A DNA stretch of 64,000 nucleotides, from assembly GCA_900239685.1 (NCBI GenBank), contig OENT01000637.1:1-64000 (forward strand), in the 5' to 3' direction. The translations under genes were made by a program, and so were the position numbers. This document shows positions 39,866-50,835 of this stretch, piece after piece (position 1 is the stretch's first letter; each line of letters begins with the position of its first letter). A model generated the notes under the pieces. It worked only from the letters and a program-made list of their open reading frames with translations. It did not search any database and was not told where the DNA came from. Origin of the DNA: Rotaria macrura. Taxonomy: Eukaryota; Rotifera; Eurotatoria; Philodinida; Philodinidae.

Positions 39866-42800
39866 CTAGTCGTGACAATCGAAACGATTGAGTAGCACTG
39901 TTTCCGATGTATAAGCTGCTATTTTTAGATTCGTTTCACAATGTCCACTATACCTGTTCAGAGGAAAAAACAAAAAAAAATAAATGTAATGTTAAAAAAT
40001 TCTGAAAAAGAAAACTTCTATCTACACATACACAGCGGTGTCTTCGAGTGATTTGAGACGGAAACGTGAAATAACAATTTCATTAGCCTTTGGACCACCC
40101 AATCCAAAAACTGAAATAACCACGAAGATTTTTACGGATAATGTTAAGAATCAATTATAGCATACAAGTTTTGACTTTGTTAAAATATACGACAGCATAA
40201 TCAACATCGCCCAAGTCAGTATGATAACTGAATACATGTCGAAGAATATCACCTGCTTTTATATCTGAATTCGCTCTGTTCATAGAAAATTATTTTTCGA
40301 ATATTTTTCCTGGCTGCATTTTCTTTTAACATACTTCTTTGTCATTGTGACATTAGCTAATAATTCATAGTTCGAGAAAATTCCCACATAAATATCACCA
40401 CCTGTTTTTCCCATATCTCGATCAAGTACAAGTTCAACAAAATAATGATAACCTAAAAATCAAGCAATCGAACACGAAGTTTAGTGCATAAATATTCAAA
40501 CCACAAAATGGTGCATTGCTTCTTGTTGCTAAATACATTTTACCGCGACCAAGTGAATACATAGAATAGAAGCCTAGGAAACGAATATAAGAATGCACTG
40601 GAAACATCTAAGCAAGTCACTCAGTTACCCATTTGAGCACAACCAGTTATTGGACATACAAGACATTTACCATCCATAAAACTATCCTAGAAAGAGGAAT
40701 TCGGAACAAATGTAAACGTGAATTATCTCTCAATTTTACAAAATCATGGCAAGGAAACGCTGTATATGGGCATTGTGCACTAAAAGAAATATTTGAAAGA
40801 AAATGATCATGATTTTCAAGAGACAGTAACATACTTGATTGATTCAATAAAATATCCATGCGCACGACCTATGGTGAATGATCATGAGTAGACATTATGT
40901 TCTTTTGCATTAAAATTCAAGAAGAAAAACTCGATTTCAGTGATACAAGAATCATACTCAACTCTCAAAATAAGATTTTCTCTCTTCACTACCCTCTCAA
41001 TATTTTGAAGTCGAACTAAATGAATTTTGTTGACTCTACCGAGTCAATATATTTCAAAGTCGTTATTTAAAAAGTAATTCGACTCGATAAATTTTTGCTC
41101 TGAATACGCAAAAGAAAAAAATCGATTTCTTTTCTTATGATTAAAACACTACATTAGAATTGATTATTTATGTAACAATTTTCTCTGTTTGATATATTAA
41201 TTTCTGAAAATGATACTTTTAAAAATAATGATATCGTATTGAAATGATTACTTGCATCATTCCATCAACAGATAACACAGCTAATGTGAAGAAGAAAACG
41301 TTGTACCACACAAAAATGACATTAACGTTATCAAATGATTAATCGAAAATCACCTGATTAGTATCAGCCCCGTAATAATTTTACATAACAGATTACAGTC
41401 TAATTAATAGTTTCTTTTTCCATTCAAATTTCGCTTTGTTCGATTTTTATTGGAAAAATCACTTCAGATTCAACTAAGATAAGAGATTTTTCTATTTTAA
41501 ACAGCCATCTAATTAGTAAAAATGAACTTATGAGTTAGATCAGCTGATAAGGAAACTGTCAAGGTAAGTAATAGATTCGAAAGTTTAATCAAAAAGTTTT
41601 AGAATTATGATTGGCGGCAATCTCTAGCCGATTTCTCGAAATTTTATCTTTGATTTCTCAGCTAAGCTTCTAAAAATATTTTTTGCCAAGTAGCAAAGTC
41701 AAGTATGTAATTTTCACAAATAATAAATATACATTGGTATCTTATTGTTATCACAGAATCTATTATCTACTGTCTCTTGTTCATACTGACCATGCGAACA
41801 TGATGATTGTTCAAAAGCAGCTATGATACAAAGAGAAAGAAATAGAAAAAAATAGTACATATTCATATGAATTGCAGTAAAACTTGTTTACCTTCAGTTT
41901 GACCACCTAAGACACCACCAAGAAGTGCAGTACTACAAAAACAACGACAACAAATAAGAAAAAACATATAATATGCCTAAATCGCATTTACAGTGATGGA
42001 CAACCAGGTTGTGATTGACCACCGTTAGCATAAAAATCAATGTCTCCTGATTCGTCTACGATTCCGAGACCGAGTCCTAGAGCGATTTCTGTATTCGAAT
42101 GAATAACATCAACGAATTTAGCATCATCTTTATCAAGACGAACGACGATGCTTTTTCCTGCAAAGAATGGACCAGCTGGATCAAGACCTGATATACGAGA
42201 TAGTTGATTGTTAACTACATTTGCTGTATAACCACATGTATGTGCTCCAAGACTGTGTCCTAGAAAATATCAATTAAACTTCTCATATTTTAAATCATAA
42301 TTGACGAGAAACGTACCAATACAGTGAATTCTGTCATATGAAAGTCCTTTCAATTCATTTAGTCTCTTTAAAAGTAAACCAACTTGTCTACCGACAAGAC
42401 GAGTGTTAGCAACAGCATTTGGATACAATGGGAATTTAGCACCATCACCCCAATCAATAACCATGACATCAGATAATTCATCCTAGATATATCATTAGCA
42501 GTTTATTTGAAAAACAAAATGCTGAATCTTATTGATATGCTTACATTTTTCAATTTAAGTAATTCAGCTCTTAACTTGGGTATCCAAACACTAGTACGAT
42601 TATTTTGAAAACCATGTATAATAACTCGTAACCATCGGGATGGATTTATGTTTGAGTTTTTAATCGAATCATCATCACCATCATAAGCAAGAAATTCCGG
42701 TTCTGTTGGTGCTTCTTGTCGGTAAAGAATGAATGCCGTATTTACAAATTCTGGTGGTTGTGGCACTTCTAATGCGGCATTATTGAATGGTTCATTATTA

Positions 42801-43159
42801 TCAAAGCATCCCACAAGTGAATAACACACTGTCGTATTGGCAACTGGCACTGTTGAATTTGCTTGTCGTTTAGCAACTTGATGGATCAAATTCGTCGACA
42901 AAACGTCAATATCTAGTGATTCACTAGTTTCATGTTGTGATGAGATGATGCGAGCATCGCTGAGAAATATGAAGAGGGTAAGGAGTAAGCAATACAAGCC
43001 TAAAGAAAAAAAAATTTTTAAAGACTTTTGATTGTGATCAAATCATCTTTACTCTACTATTGTCGATTTACTATAAGTAGCTTTTACGAAATTTTAATTC
43101 CATTCAAAAATGAGTAAAGAGAAAATTTTTTCATTCTTACTATTAGAATTATTTATCAT
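39866..43159 (-). CDS. Secreted lipase of the pancreatic/endothelial lipase family
   Basis: Fourteen exons on the minus strand: 43159-43141, 42999-42545, 42482-42317, 42259-41992, 41932-41892, 41820-41791, 40868-40835, 40779-40740, 40686-40629, 40573-40502, 40452-40335, 40275-40166, 40110-40032 and 39953-39866. All thirteen junctions keep the frame; 525 residues. The enzyme would hydrolyse acylglycerols or phospholipids outside the cell. An N-terminal hydrophobic stretch ([15 protein letters not shown]) is the signal peptide, and a KR pair may end a propeptide. Family blocks: [36 protein letters not shown] with Ser216, SGLDPAGP with Asp240 and CSHGRAH with His326. The Ser-Asp spacing of 24 equals that of pancreatic lipase. 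The Cys pattern continues ([23 protein letters not shown]). The last 150 residues resemble the PLAT/C2-like C-terminal domain. The first exon, 19 bases, rests on phase and a strong GTAAGA donor only; everything after it is secure. Confidence 0.92.
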
Positions 43160-44436
43160 AAAACAATTAACTTGACTAAGAAAAAGAAAACATTTTCAAG
43201 AAGTAAATTTTAGTTTATAGTTTGTATCGAGATGATATCTAATAAAAATTCACTTAGCATCTACAATGAACGTAGACTCGATCAGATAGATTAGATGACT
43301 TAGGTGTATCAATGTCACGCATTTTCATAAATTTAAAGACAGTATAATAGTCTTGTTTTTCATTCGATAGGAAAAACGTATCAAATGTAAAACTTTTATA
43401 TTCATTAGTACAATGAGTTGTGTATATGTCTATCTCAAAAGCATGCACTTTGAATCAGTTGTATTCAGAAAAAAATGAAATTTTTCTTGAATACTGAACT
43501 CTTTTAAAGTAAAAGCAATGGTAAAAGTATCAGTTATATTTTATAAGAGGTTTTGCTCAATGTTTATTAGAATTTAAGGAAGAACGGTTTTTGAAAAAGT
43601 TTTGTTTTCATGGGCACAAAAACAGAGATACATTTGATTGTTTCAAAAGAATTAAAAGTAGTCGTAAGCTATTCAATAATTTTAAGTTTTTATATACTAA
43701 AAATAGAGATCAAACGAGAAAGCAAACATTACATCTCATTAACTACAACTTTTTAATAGAAGGAAAGTATTTTTGTTTACACTGGAATGTCTGTATGATT
43801 TTTGAAAGCTTCATAAATAAGATCTGACTGCAATAAGACGTAGATAGTTCTTACTTGTTTGAAAGTGCATTATGACTGGGAACAAAATAATTGAAAAAGT
43901 AGCTATCACACTATCGATCTATGGGCTTAAATCAGTCTGAGTAACAAAGTACAAAACAATAAGATAGAGATGACAACTGTTCTTATTCTCATGGATTCGT
44001 TGTAAAAACAAGAATCTGCACTAGCGAGAATAAGCATTTATCTTACACGATCATGTGATAAATATTAATATTTAAATGTATATTTTACGTGTCGAGAAAA
44101 GAGACGAAATAACTTTGACGAAAACTATTCAATTAATAATAGAACGTTTCAATGTTCGTACGTTCAATTAACAATAATACTGATGTACTAAAGCTAATGC
44201 ATTCATAAGAAAAATAATGGAAAAATATCGTGTACGAAGATTTTTCCGACACTAGCTAAGATTTTCCCATTTGCTATCATCTTCGAGCGACCTCTTTTGT
44301 CAATGCCCGACATTGCCATATGTCGGACAACTCCGTTCAGAAAACAAAATTTTAAGATCAGTGAATAGATGATTCCATCCTTTTCCTTTCTTTTCCATAC
44401 ATTTATTTAACTGCGGGTTATCTTATATATTTTACA
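43160..44436. other. Spacer between divergent lipase and FUS-like genes
   Basis: About 1.3 kb between divergently transcribed genes, so it should hold both promoters. AT-rich, with no clear element, open frame or repeat. Confidence 0.5.
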
Positions 44437-45852
44437 ATGTCCTTTAATAGTGTTTCTAAACCTCCCAAAGAAGGTGGAAACGTATGGAGTGCAGGATCTC
44501 GCGGTAAAATGTCATTTTTGTCACTAATGGTGCTTTATTAGACTTTTTTGTAGGGTCACGTGGAGGTTTCGCTCGTTCAGATAACGATAATAATGATGCA
44601 AGAGGAGGGTAAGTTTCATTCTCAAGATAATCTATAATGAGAATATGCGTGAAAATAAATTTTCTTCTTGTTAATATACTTGACTTCGCTATAATTATAC
44701 ATTTATGATGATTGATATTAATTAATCGATTTTCTGTCTTGTTCTAGTGGATCGTATCGAAATAACTATTCAAGTAAGATTTACATACATATTTGAACCG
44801 TTAGAATCTTTGTTTTTCGCGATATAAAACATGAGACTTTTGGTGACGGTGAAAAATCTAGATTACAACAAGAGAGAAAGAGAGTGTTTATAGGATGGTG
44901 TCAGGTGTTTTTAAATTGATTGCTTTGAATGCCTTTTAGGACGAGGCAGTGGTGGCTATGGATTTCGTCGATCAAATAATGATGAAGAGGATGAAATAGA
45001 AATACTTAAAGATGCAATATTTATTCAAAATTTACCGAAAAATATTACTCGTGATGATATTCAAGAAGCTTTTTCGAGTGTAGGACCAATCAAAGTAAGT
45101 CATTGTGTTACGTAGACTGTTCTACTATAGGAATAGTTTACAGACGGATGAACGATCAGGTGGTCCTAAGATTTGGATTTATAAAGATCGTATGACTGGT
45201 GAAGGTAATGGTCGTGCAACCGTAACTTATGAAAATGAAGAAACTGCCAGTACAGCTATTTCAGAATATAACGGTAAGTCGTTATATGAGATCATGATGA
45301 ATTCGAGAATGTTTTCAATACCATTTAGATCAACACATTAGTTCGATAAATTCTGTTGTACGTGTTCAACTTGCTCAGCGCCGTATTCGCAACAATGACA
45401 ATAATGACCGGGGTGGCTTTCATAATCGAGGTTTGTATATGTTATCATAATGATTGTGAGAACATAATAGAAATCAATAGTGACAAGCGTTTATCGTTCG
45501 GACATCCATATGATGTTCTTGTTATTGAAAATTTTTGTTTTGTACGAGATGATCGTATTCTTCTAAAGGTTATCGTGGCGGTCGAAATAATTGGAATAAT
45601 AATCAATCTCGTCCAGGATTCAATCCAGTCGGTAATAATAATCGTTGGATAAACAATAGAGGTGGTGGTTTTCGTGGTACGTCTCATTGAGAAAGAAAAA
45701 ATAAATGCATGTGTGCAAAATTAGATCAAAATGCATTTTTAGGTAGAGGAACAGGCGAACGTGGCGGTGGTTCATTTCGTGGAACTCGAGGAAATTCGTA
45801 TCGTGGTACAAATCGTGGTTCCGGCAGTGCACCAAGTTATTCAACATATTAA
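44437..45852 (+). CDS. FUS/EWS/TAF15-like RNA-binding protein without zinc finger
   Basis: Eight exons in phase: 44437-44503, 44554-44608, 44748-44773, 44940-45094, 45144-45273, 45329-45430, 45569-45676 and 45743-45852; 250 residues. A short Gly/Ser/Asn N-terminus and an acidic stretch lead into one RNA-recognition motif. RNP2 is IFIQNL (76-81) and RNP1 is NGRATVTY (123-130). The segment RSGGPKIWIYKDRMTGEGNG between them has the extra length and the TG-turn typical of the FET family (FUS, EWS, TAF15, fly cabeza). The C-terminus is Arg/Gly/Asn-rich with several RGG-type boxes. FET proteins bind nascent RNA and act in transcription and splicing in the nucleus. Unlike them, this one has no RanBP2-type zinc finger and no long Tyr/Gln-rich N-terminal domain. 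A TAF15-like RRM protein is the best reading; another RGG-RRM hnRNP is possible. Confidence 0.88.
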
Positions 45853-46936
45853 CATTACAAGCACGACTAATATAAACCGTTTTTTCCTCATTGTACGTGT
45901 ATGCGCTCATGCGCAGTTTTCTTTTGCTTGGCATATCCTATTCATACTCACTGTTGTTTTATGTTTTATTCAAAACTATGACATATATTTGAAAGATAGA
46001 AGAACTTGAGCTCAACGAAAGTTGTATGTTCAACTTATTCGATAATTTAACTACGAAGAAACAATATATGAAAGAGTCAAGTTCATATGTGAATTGAAGA
46101 AGCAAATTGAAAAACATATACAGGTGAACTTTTTATGTTTGATATCGACGACGCTGATTGTTTTCCATGAGTCGATACTCAATCAATGTCAAGTCTGCTA
46201 ATTCCAAAATCATGAAAAAATGTAGATGAAAGTCACGAAAGTATTGTTCTTTTACGATTTATTAGTTACAGCATCATTCAATTAGTTGATAAAGAATCCG
46301 CAAAGTCATTGATTCTATTGGTTCATATTAACATGCTACGAACTCACACAACATTAATGAATAAGGTGTGCAATTGACAGATTAATGTTTGCATAATAAG
46401 CTCGTTCCATTCTTGCTCATATATAAGTGGCTTGACAACAGAAAGAAAAAAATCAAGTGAAGAAATCTAGTCGTATTTTTATTTCTAGAGTTATATTACT
46501 GTGCGACTGTTATCACCAATAAACTGATATTAAAGCACATGAGAGTTTTATGTAAAGCACAATTGATATGACGTAATTTTAAAATCTAGTATAATTCGAG
46601 TGTTATCCTTTTTTGATTATAACGAGCCGTGAGGATGAAAATGTTTTTCTTGTCTAATAGATGGATTAATTGAAGAAACTAATTGCTTAATGAAAACGTC
46701 TCTCATTATGAATCAGATAATATTTCCTCCTTCTTTTTTTGTATTAAAAATAAATCTTTTTGCAATCGTACTTTTTTTAAGTAAAAAGACTCGTACTTCG
46801 TTACGTTGAATTATACTTTTAGTGTCAATCCAATCTAGATTGAGTACATAAGCGTATGTCAAGTATTGTAGTAGTTAGAAGTAAGTGTTTGTTTTTTTCT
46901 ATAGCACAATACGTTTTCTCGCTTTGAGCCGATTCA
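45853..46936. other. Intergenic spacer
   Basis: About 1.1 kb downstream of the FUS-like gene, AT-rich. A T-run ending in CTATAG at about 46903-46904 would make a splice acceptor just before the start codon of the next candidate gene. Nothing else seen. Confidence 0.45.
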
Positions 46937-48991
46937 ATGAAAGGTTCAGGTACACCTGCACCTTCGGGCAAAAACTCTGAGTGGTTTACAAAGTTGAGTA
47001 CATACGGTAAGTATATTTAATATTACCACATGGTTTTGTGTGAGAACAATGTAAAATTAACTTGGAGAAAACGTTTTTAAAACTAGCAGTAACAATTAGT
47101 GTTTCTCTGGTCGATTTTGGACGTAAATAATATATTCGATGATGATGTATAAACAACCATGTCATACTACATTTAACTTTATGTGAAGAGATTGACGATA
47201 TAATGAAATTCTACTGTGTTGAATGTATGCATCAGGTTTCCATATGATATGATACAAGGCAAGAGACGGCGTTTTTTAAGATACATACCACCAATAATTA
47301 ATCCTACAGATGTCTCATTAGTATTACTTTTTATTATACTTTCAATTAGTGGGTGGTGAGAGTGATAATAATATCTTCTCTTTTTTTGAATAATCGTTTT
47401 TATTACCACTAGATTTTATGTGTGGCAATAATTGAGAGTATTCTTGAAAGTAATGGAAGTTACTAGAACTAAGATAATACGTAATAATAAATAGTAAATT
47501 ACTAGCTTAGAACAATCAGAGCAAAACTATGAATACTTTACATAATGAATGAATCAAACAGATGACGTATGTGTATACATAAACATTATTTATTGCTCAA
47601 GTATATCTCTGCTTATCATCGTAGAAATAACTAAGTATGTGGTACGACCGTGTATAGCAGGATTGTATTCGATTAGATGTGAACTTTCTTTCCTTCTATT
47701 CTCGGCATGATAAGCATAAAGACTGTTTCATTGTATTTTTTGTCACAATTAAATACCCAATTCTCAGCAAAACAATGTTTCATTCAATGGAAACATGCCG
47801 CTTTTGAATTTAAAATGATATTTATGACCTAGAACTAAGAAAGGAAAAACAGCAGTCCTCGATGTGAAAGTGAGTAATGACTTGTTCTATCTACCTGTTT
47901 TGCTATTCATACGTAACGAATATTGAAGCGTTCAGAATGCCAATTTTCTCATTTCGACTTAAAGAAGCTTCAGAATTATTTTGACTAATACATGTCGTTG
48001 TTTCCGTATTACTCGTGGACGAAAACATCACACCATTAATTGTTTTTTTCGAGAACAATATTTCAATCGAACGATTACTACACGGACATTTTCGTTCGAT
48101 TTATTCATCATGAGAATTATAATATTCTTATTAAAGAATATTATACATTTTCACTTATTCAACTGATATAATTCTAACATGAACCTACACATTTCCGAAT
48201 CTTACTGAAAAGAAATGGTCATTGGTATTCAAACACGGCATGTAGTACTGTGTAACTAAGGCAAAAATTCATCTATGATAGAAATTGATGTACGTGGTCA
48301 AGAATAGGATATTAGTGTCACTATGAATTTCTATCAATTGTGTTGTGTGTGTGTGTGTTGACAATTGAGATAGCAATAGAACAAGAAGTTAGAAGAATAC
48401 AGCAAAAATGTAATGTGTTGTAAATTGTAGACGCTCTAAAAAAACACAATTTTACCAAGCAAAGAAAAGAGAAAATGTTTGATAGTCACAAAAATTGATG
48501 CAGTACCACCATCGGTACATAGAAAGACAAATCTACTGCTGCTTACTTCTGCACACGAAGTTCAAAACTTCTTACTATTGTTGCTCGAAATTAATAATAA
48601 CTAATTTCTTGAAAAAACTGATTAGTTAATAGAAATGATAGACAAGATGCAGGGATGTATTGCTTTAAATCAATTTTTCAACTTATCGGATGATTCCAGT
48701 AATCAGGTAAGGATCATGATCGTTTTGGATGACATCGGAAAAACAGGAATCTTTTCACTTTTCTTGATTTTCTCAACTAATGAATGTCTGAAGTGAGAGG
48801 ATTTTCAAAACATGCTACCAATAAAATGTAGACCAATTATATCTATAATGTATCTCTACATACGACTATTAAAAGAAATCTTGTTGGATATTGATTTGTA
48901 GAGAGATCATTTCGAGAAATTTATTGAATAGATTTGTCAACTTTTCGATGATAATGCAACACTATTGAAAATGAAGCACAAATCTGAATAG
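46937..48991 (+). CDS. Tentative small three-exon gene, function unknown
   Basis: A hand-built model only. Exon 1, 46937-47006, starts with ATG and ends at a strong GTAAGT donor (MKGSGTPAPSGKNSEWFTK...). Exon 2, 48633-48706, begins after TTAATAG and ends before GTAAGG (MIDKMQGCIALNQFF...). Exon 3, 48932-48991, begins after GAATAG and ends at TAG (ICQLFDDNATLLKMK...). The three join in frame to 67 residues, with introns of 1626 and 225 bases. Exons 1 and 2 look like real protein and have good splice sites; exon 3 is weaker. I recognise no family. The pieces could instead be the first exons of a larger gene or chance matches. Confidence 0.3.
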
Positions 48992-49070
48992 AAATACATC
49001 TCAATTTGTTGCCACACCGTGGTAGATATTCTAATGGTTTACTCGTTCAATTTTTCATCAATTATAACCG

Positions 49071-49568
49071 ATGATGAAAATAGATGTTATTCTTAGTACA
49101 CGATTTGTCTCCGACAATGATACAATGAACGCAATGAATTTTCGTGCACAACAGACTACTGCACATTACAATAGACAAATCCGCTTACTACTGATCTGGA
49201 TCAATGATCATCGAAGAGTGCATCGGATCGAACAGTTACAATTAAATATGAATTATTTTCAATTTAATAGGGTTTTTCTGTTGTCGAGCCATTATGAAAA
49301 AGCATCTTTTATTGTTATTGAGAACAATCAAAATAATTTTGATTCGAACAACGTTCTGGTGGAAAACTCTATCAATTCATCAAAATCGATGAAGAATTTT
49401 GAATATGCGAAGAACTTGTTCCCATCGTCGATTCCTATCTTTTACAATGAACTCGAACGAAGTACTGAAATGATCTACATAGGAAACGGCAAACTGCTTT
49501 TCGTTCGGTTCTTCTTGAAGTCTCAGTTTGGGCTCAAATATTCTGTTATAATGCTTAGACGTATTTAG
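49071..49568 (+). CDS. Orphan open reading frame, partly inside a repeat arm
   Basis: An open frame of 165 codons starting at a double ATG with an in-frame stop shortly upstream. This is longer than expected by chance in DNA this AT-rich. The product has no signal peptide, clear membrane segment or motif known to me; it is rich in Asn, Ser and Arg. The last 30 codons (IGNGKLLFVRFFLKSQFGLK and on) lie in the left arm of the foldback element at 49480-50835. The matching right arm is diverged there. It may be a relic of a gene carried or disrupted by the element, a small unknown gene, or a chance frame. Confidence 0.3.
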   Translation: MMKIDVILSTRFVSDNDTMNAMNFRAQQTTAHYNRQIRLLLIWINDHRRVHRIEQLQLNMNYFQFNRVFLLSSHYEKASFIVIENNQNNFDSNNVLVENSINSSKSMKNFEYAKNLFPSSIPIFYNELERSTEMIYIGNGKLLFVRFFLKSQFGLKYSVIMLRRI

Positions 49569-50835
49569 GATTATGTGCAAAATTTCAGACTTCTAAGTCT
49601 TGTACTTTGCTGTAGCCGATCATTTATTTTACGATAATAACATGGTATCTTCTATAAGCAACATAGCGAGTGGCTTCCAAAAAAATGGAGGAACTTTGCA
49701 TTTTATATTTTGATCCCTAACAAAATTTCATTTAAAAACAAACCACAGCAGAAGATGCAGCGTGAAAAACTGTACAATCTACAGTGATAACCTTGTGTTG
49801 ATTGTGCATGTTTTGTTTCGAAATAAACAGTATTCTGAGCGACCAATTCCGGACTCTGCGAAAAGTAATTCAGAAAAAATTTGCTTTTTCGAAAAAAGCA
49901 AAAGAATATAGTTCAGATAAACTGTTGTTTGTTATCTGTAGAGTTTTTAACGCTGCATTTTTCCTCATATTCTGTTTCTTTGAAAAACAGCGGTTAGGTT
50001 GAGAAAGAGATGAAATACGAAAAAACGAGGTCCTCGTTTGATTAGAATCTTTGCAGTGGAGGAAATTGGTTGCTTAAAATTTCGCTTGTTCTTAATAGTA
50101 AAAACAGCAAGCATAGTATAAATTGTCCATTGGAAATTGTAGAGTTTTTCACGGTGCATCCTGTGGTGTATTTTACCCTTTTTGAAACACAACATATCAG
50201 ATGCTGAATAAGAAAAAAGCGTGATCATTGTATACAAAGAAATCCTTTTTTTGCAAGGTCAAAATTGGATCGTTCAGAATTTTGTCGATTTTCGAAACAA
50301 ATAAATGCAAATGTAAAATAAGGTATCTTGTGCAAATTGTATAGCTTTTCATGCTGCCTACTGTGGTATGTTTTGTCTTTTTTTGTTTAATATAAAATAT
50401 TAGGTAAAGCAAGATAAGATAAGAAAGAAGCGAATTAATCGTTAATCAAAAAAGAAACATTGTTTTTGCAACATCCAACTTTGATTGCTCACAACGTTGT
50501 CGAATTTTTAACACAAAAATGCAACTGTAAAATTAATTGACCTGCATTAATTATAGAGCTTTTCACGCTACATCTTCGAACATCGTTTGCTTTTCTAATA
50601 GAAGGAATTTAGGAATCAAAATATGAGATGCAAAATTCTCTCATTTAAGATCAGTCATCCCTTAGCAGACTGCGTGACTTAGCGTAAAAGTAATGATCGG
50701 CTACAGGAAATTACAAGACTTAGAAGTCTGAAATTTCTTACATAATCCTAAATATGTCTAAGCATTATAACAGAATACTTGAATTCAAACCGAGGCTTTT
50801 AGAAGAACCTGGCGAAAAAACTTGGATAGTGTCCT
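49480..50835. mobile_element. Large foldback element with internal tandem repeats
   Basis: Long imperfect inverted arms, about 49480-49790 and 50555-50835. Strong blocks shared in opposite orientation include TATTCTGTTATAATGCTTAG, TATTTAGGATTATGT, AATTTCAGACTTCTAAGTCT, TGTAGCCGATCAT, and further in AGATG(C/T)AGCGTGAAAA. I judge the arms at roughly 75 to 85 percent identity by eye. The core carries four degenerate units with a period of about 200 bases. No transposase or reverse transcriptase is visible. The arms are older and more diverged than those of the element at 36903-37850, and no sequence is shared between the two that I can see. Confidence 0.7.
49938..50600. repeat. Degenerate tandem repeat, about 200-base period
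   Basis: The anchor motif (G)TAGAG(T/C)TTTT(A/C)ACG(C/G)TGCAT or close variants recurs at about 49938, 50139, 50339 and 50563. Each is followed by similar sequence, including ATTGGATCGTTCAGAA-like and ACAAAAATGCAACTGTAAAAT-like blocks. An inverted copy lies at about 49743-49785 in the left arm of the same foldback element. Confidence 0.65.

Noticed and set aside
45356-46009. Open frames on both strands over the 3' half of the FUS-like gene
   Set aside because: They cross introns of the real gene and carry no RRM or RGG sequence.
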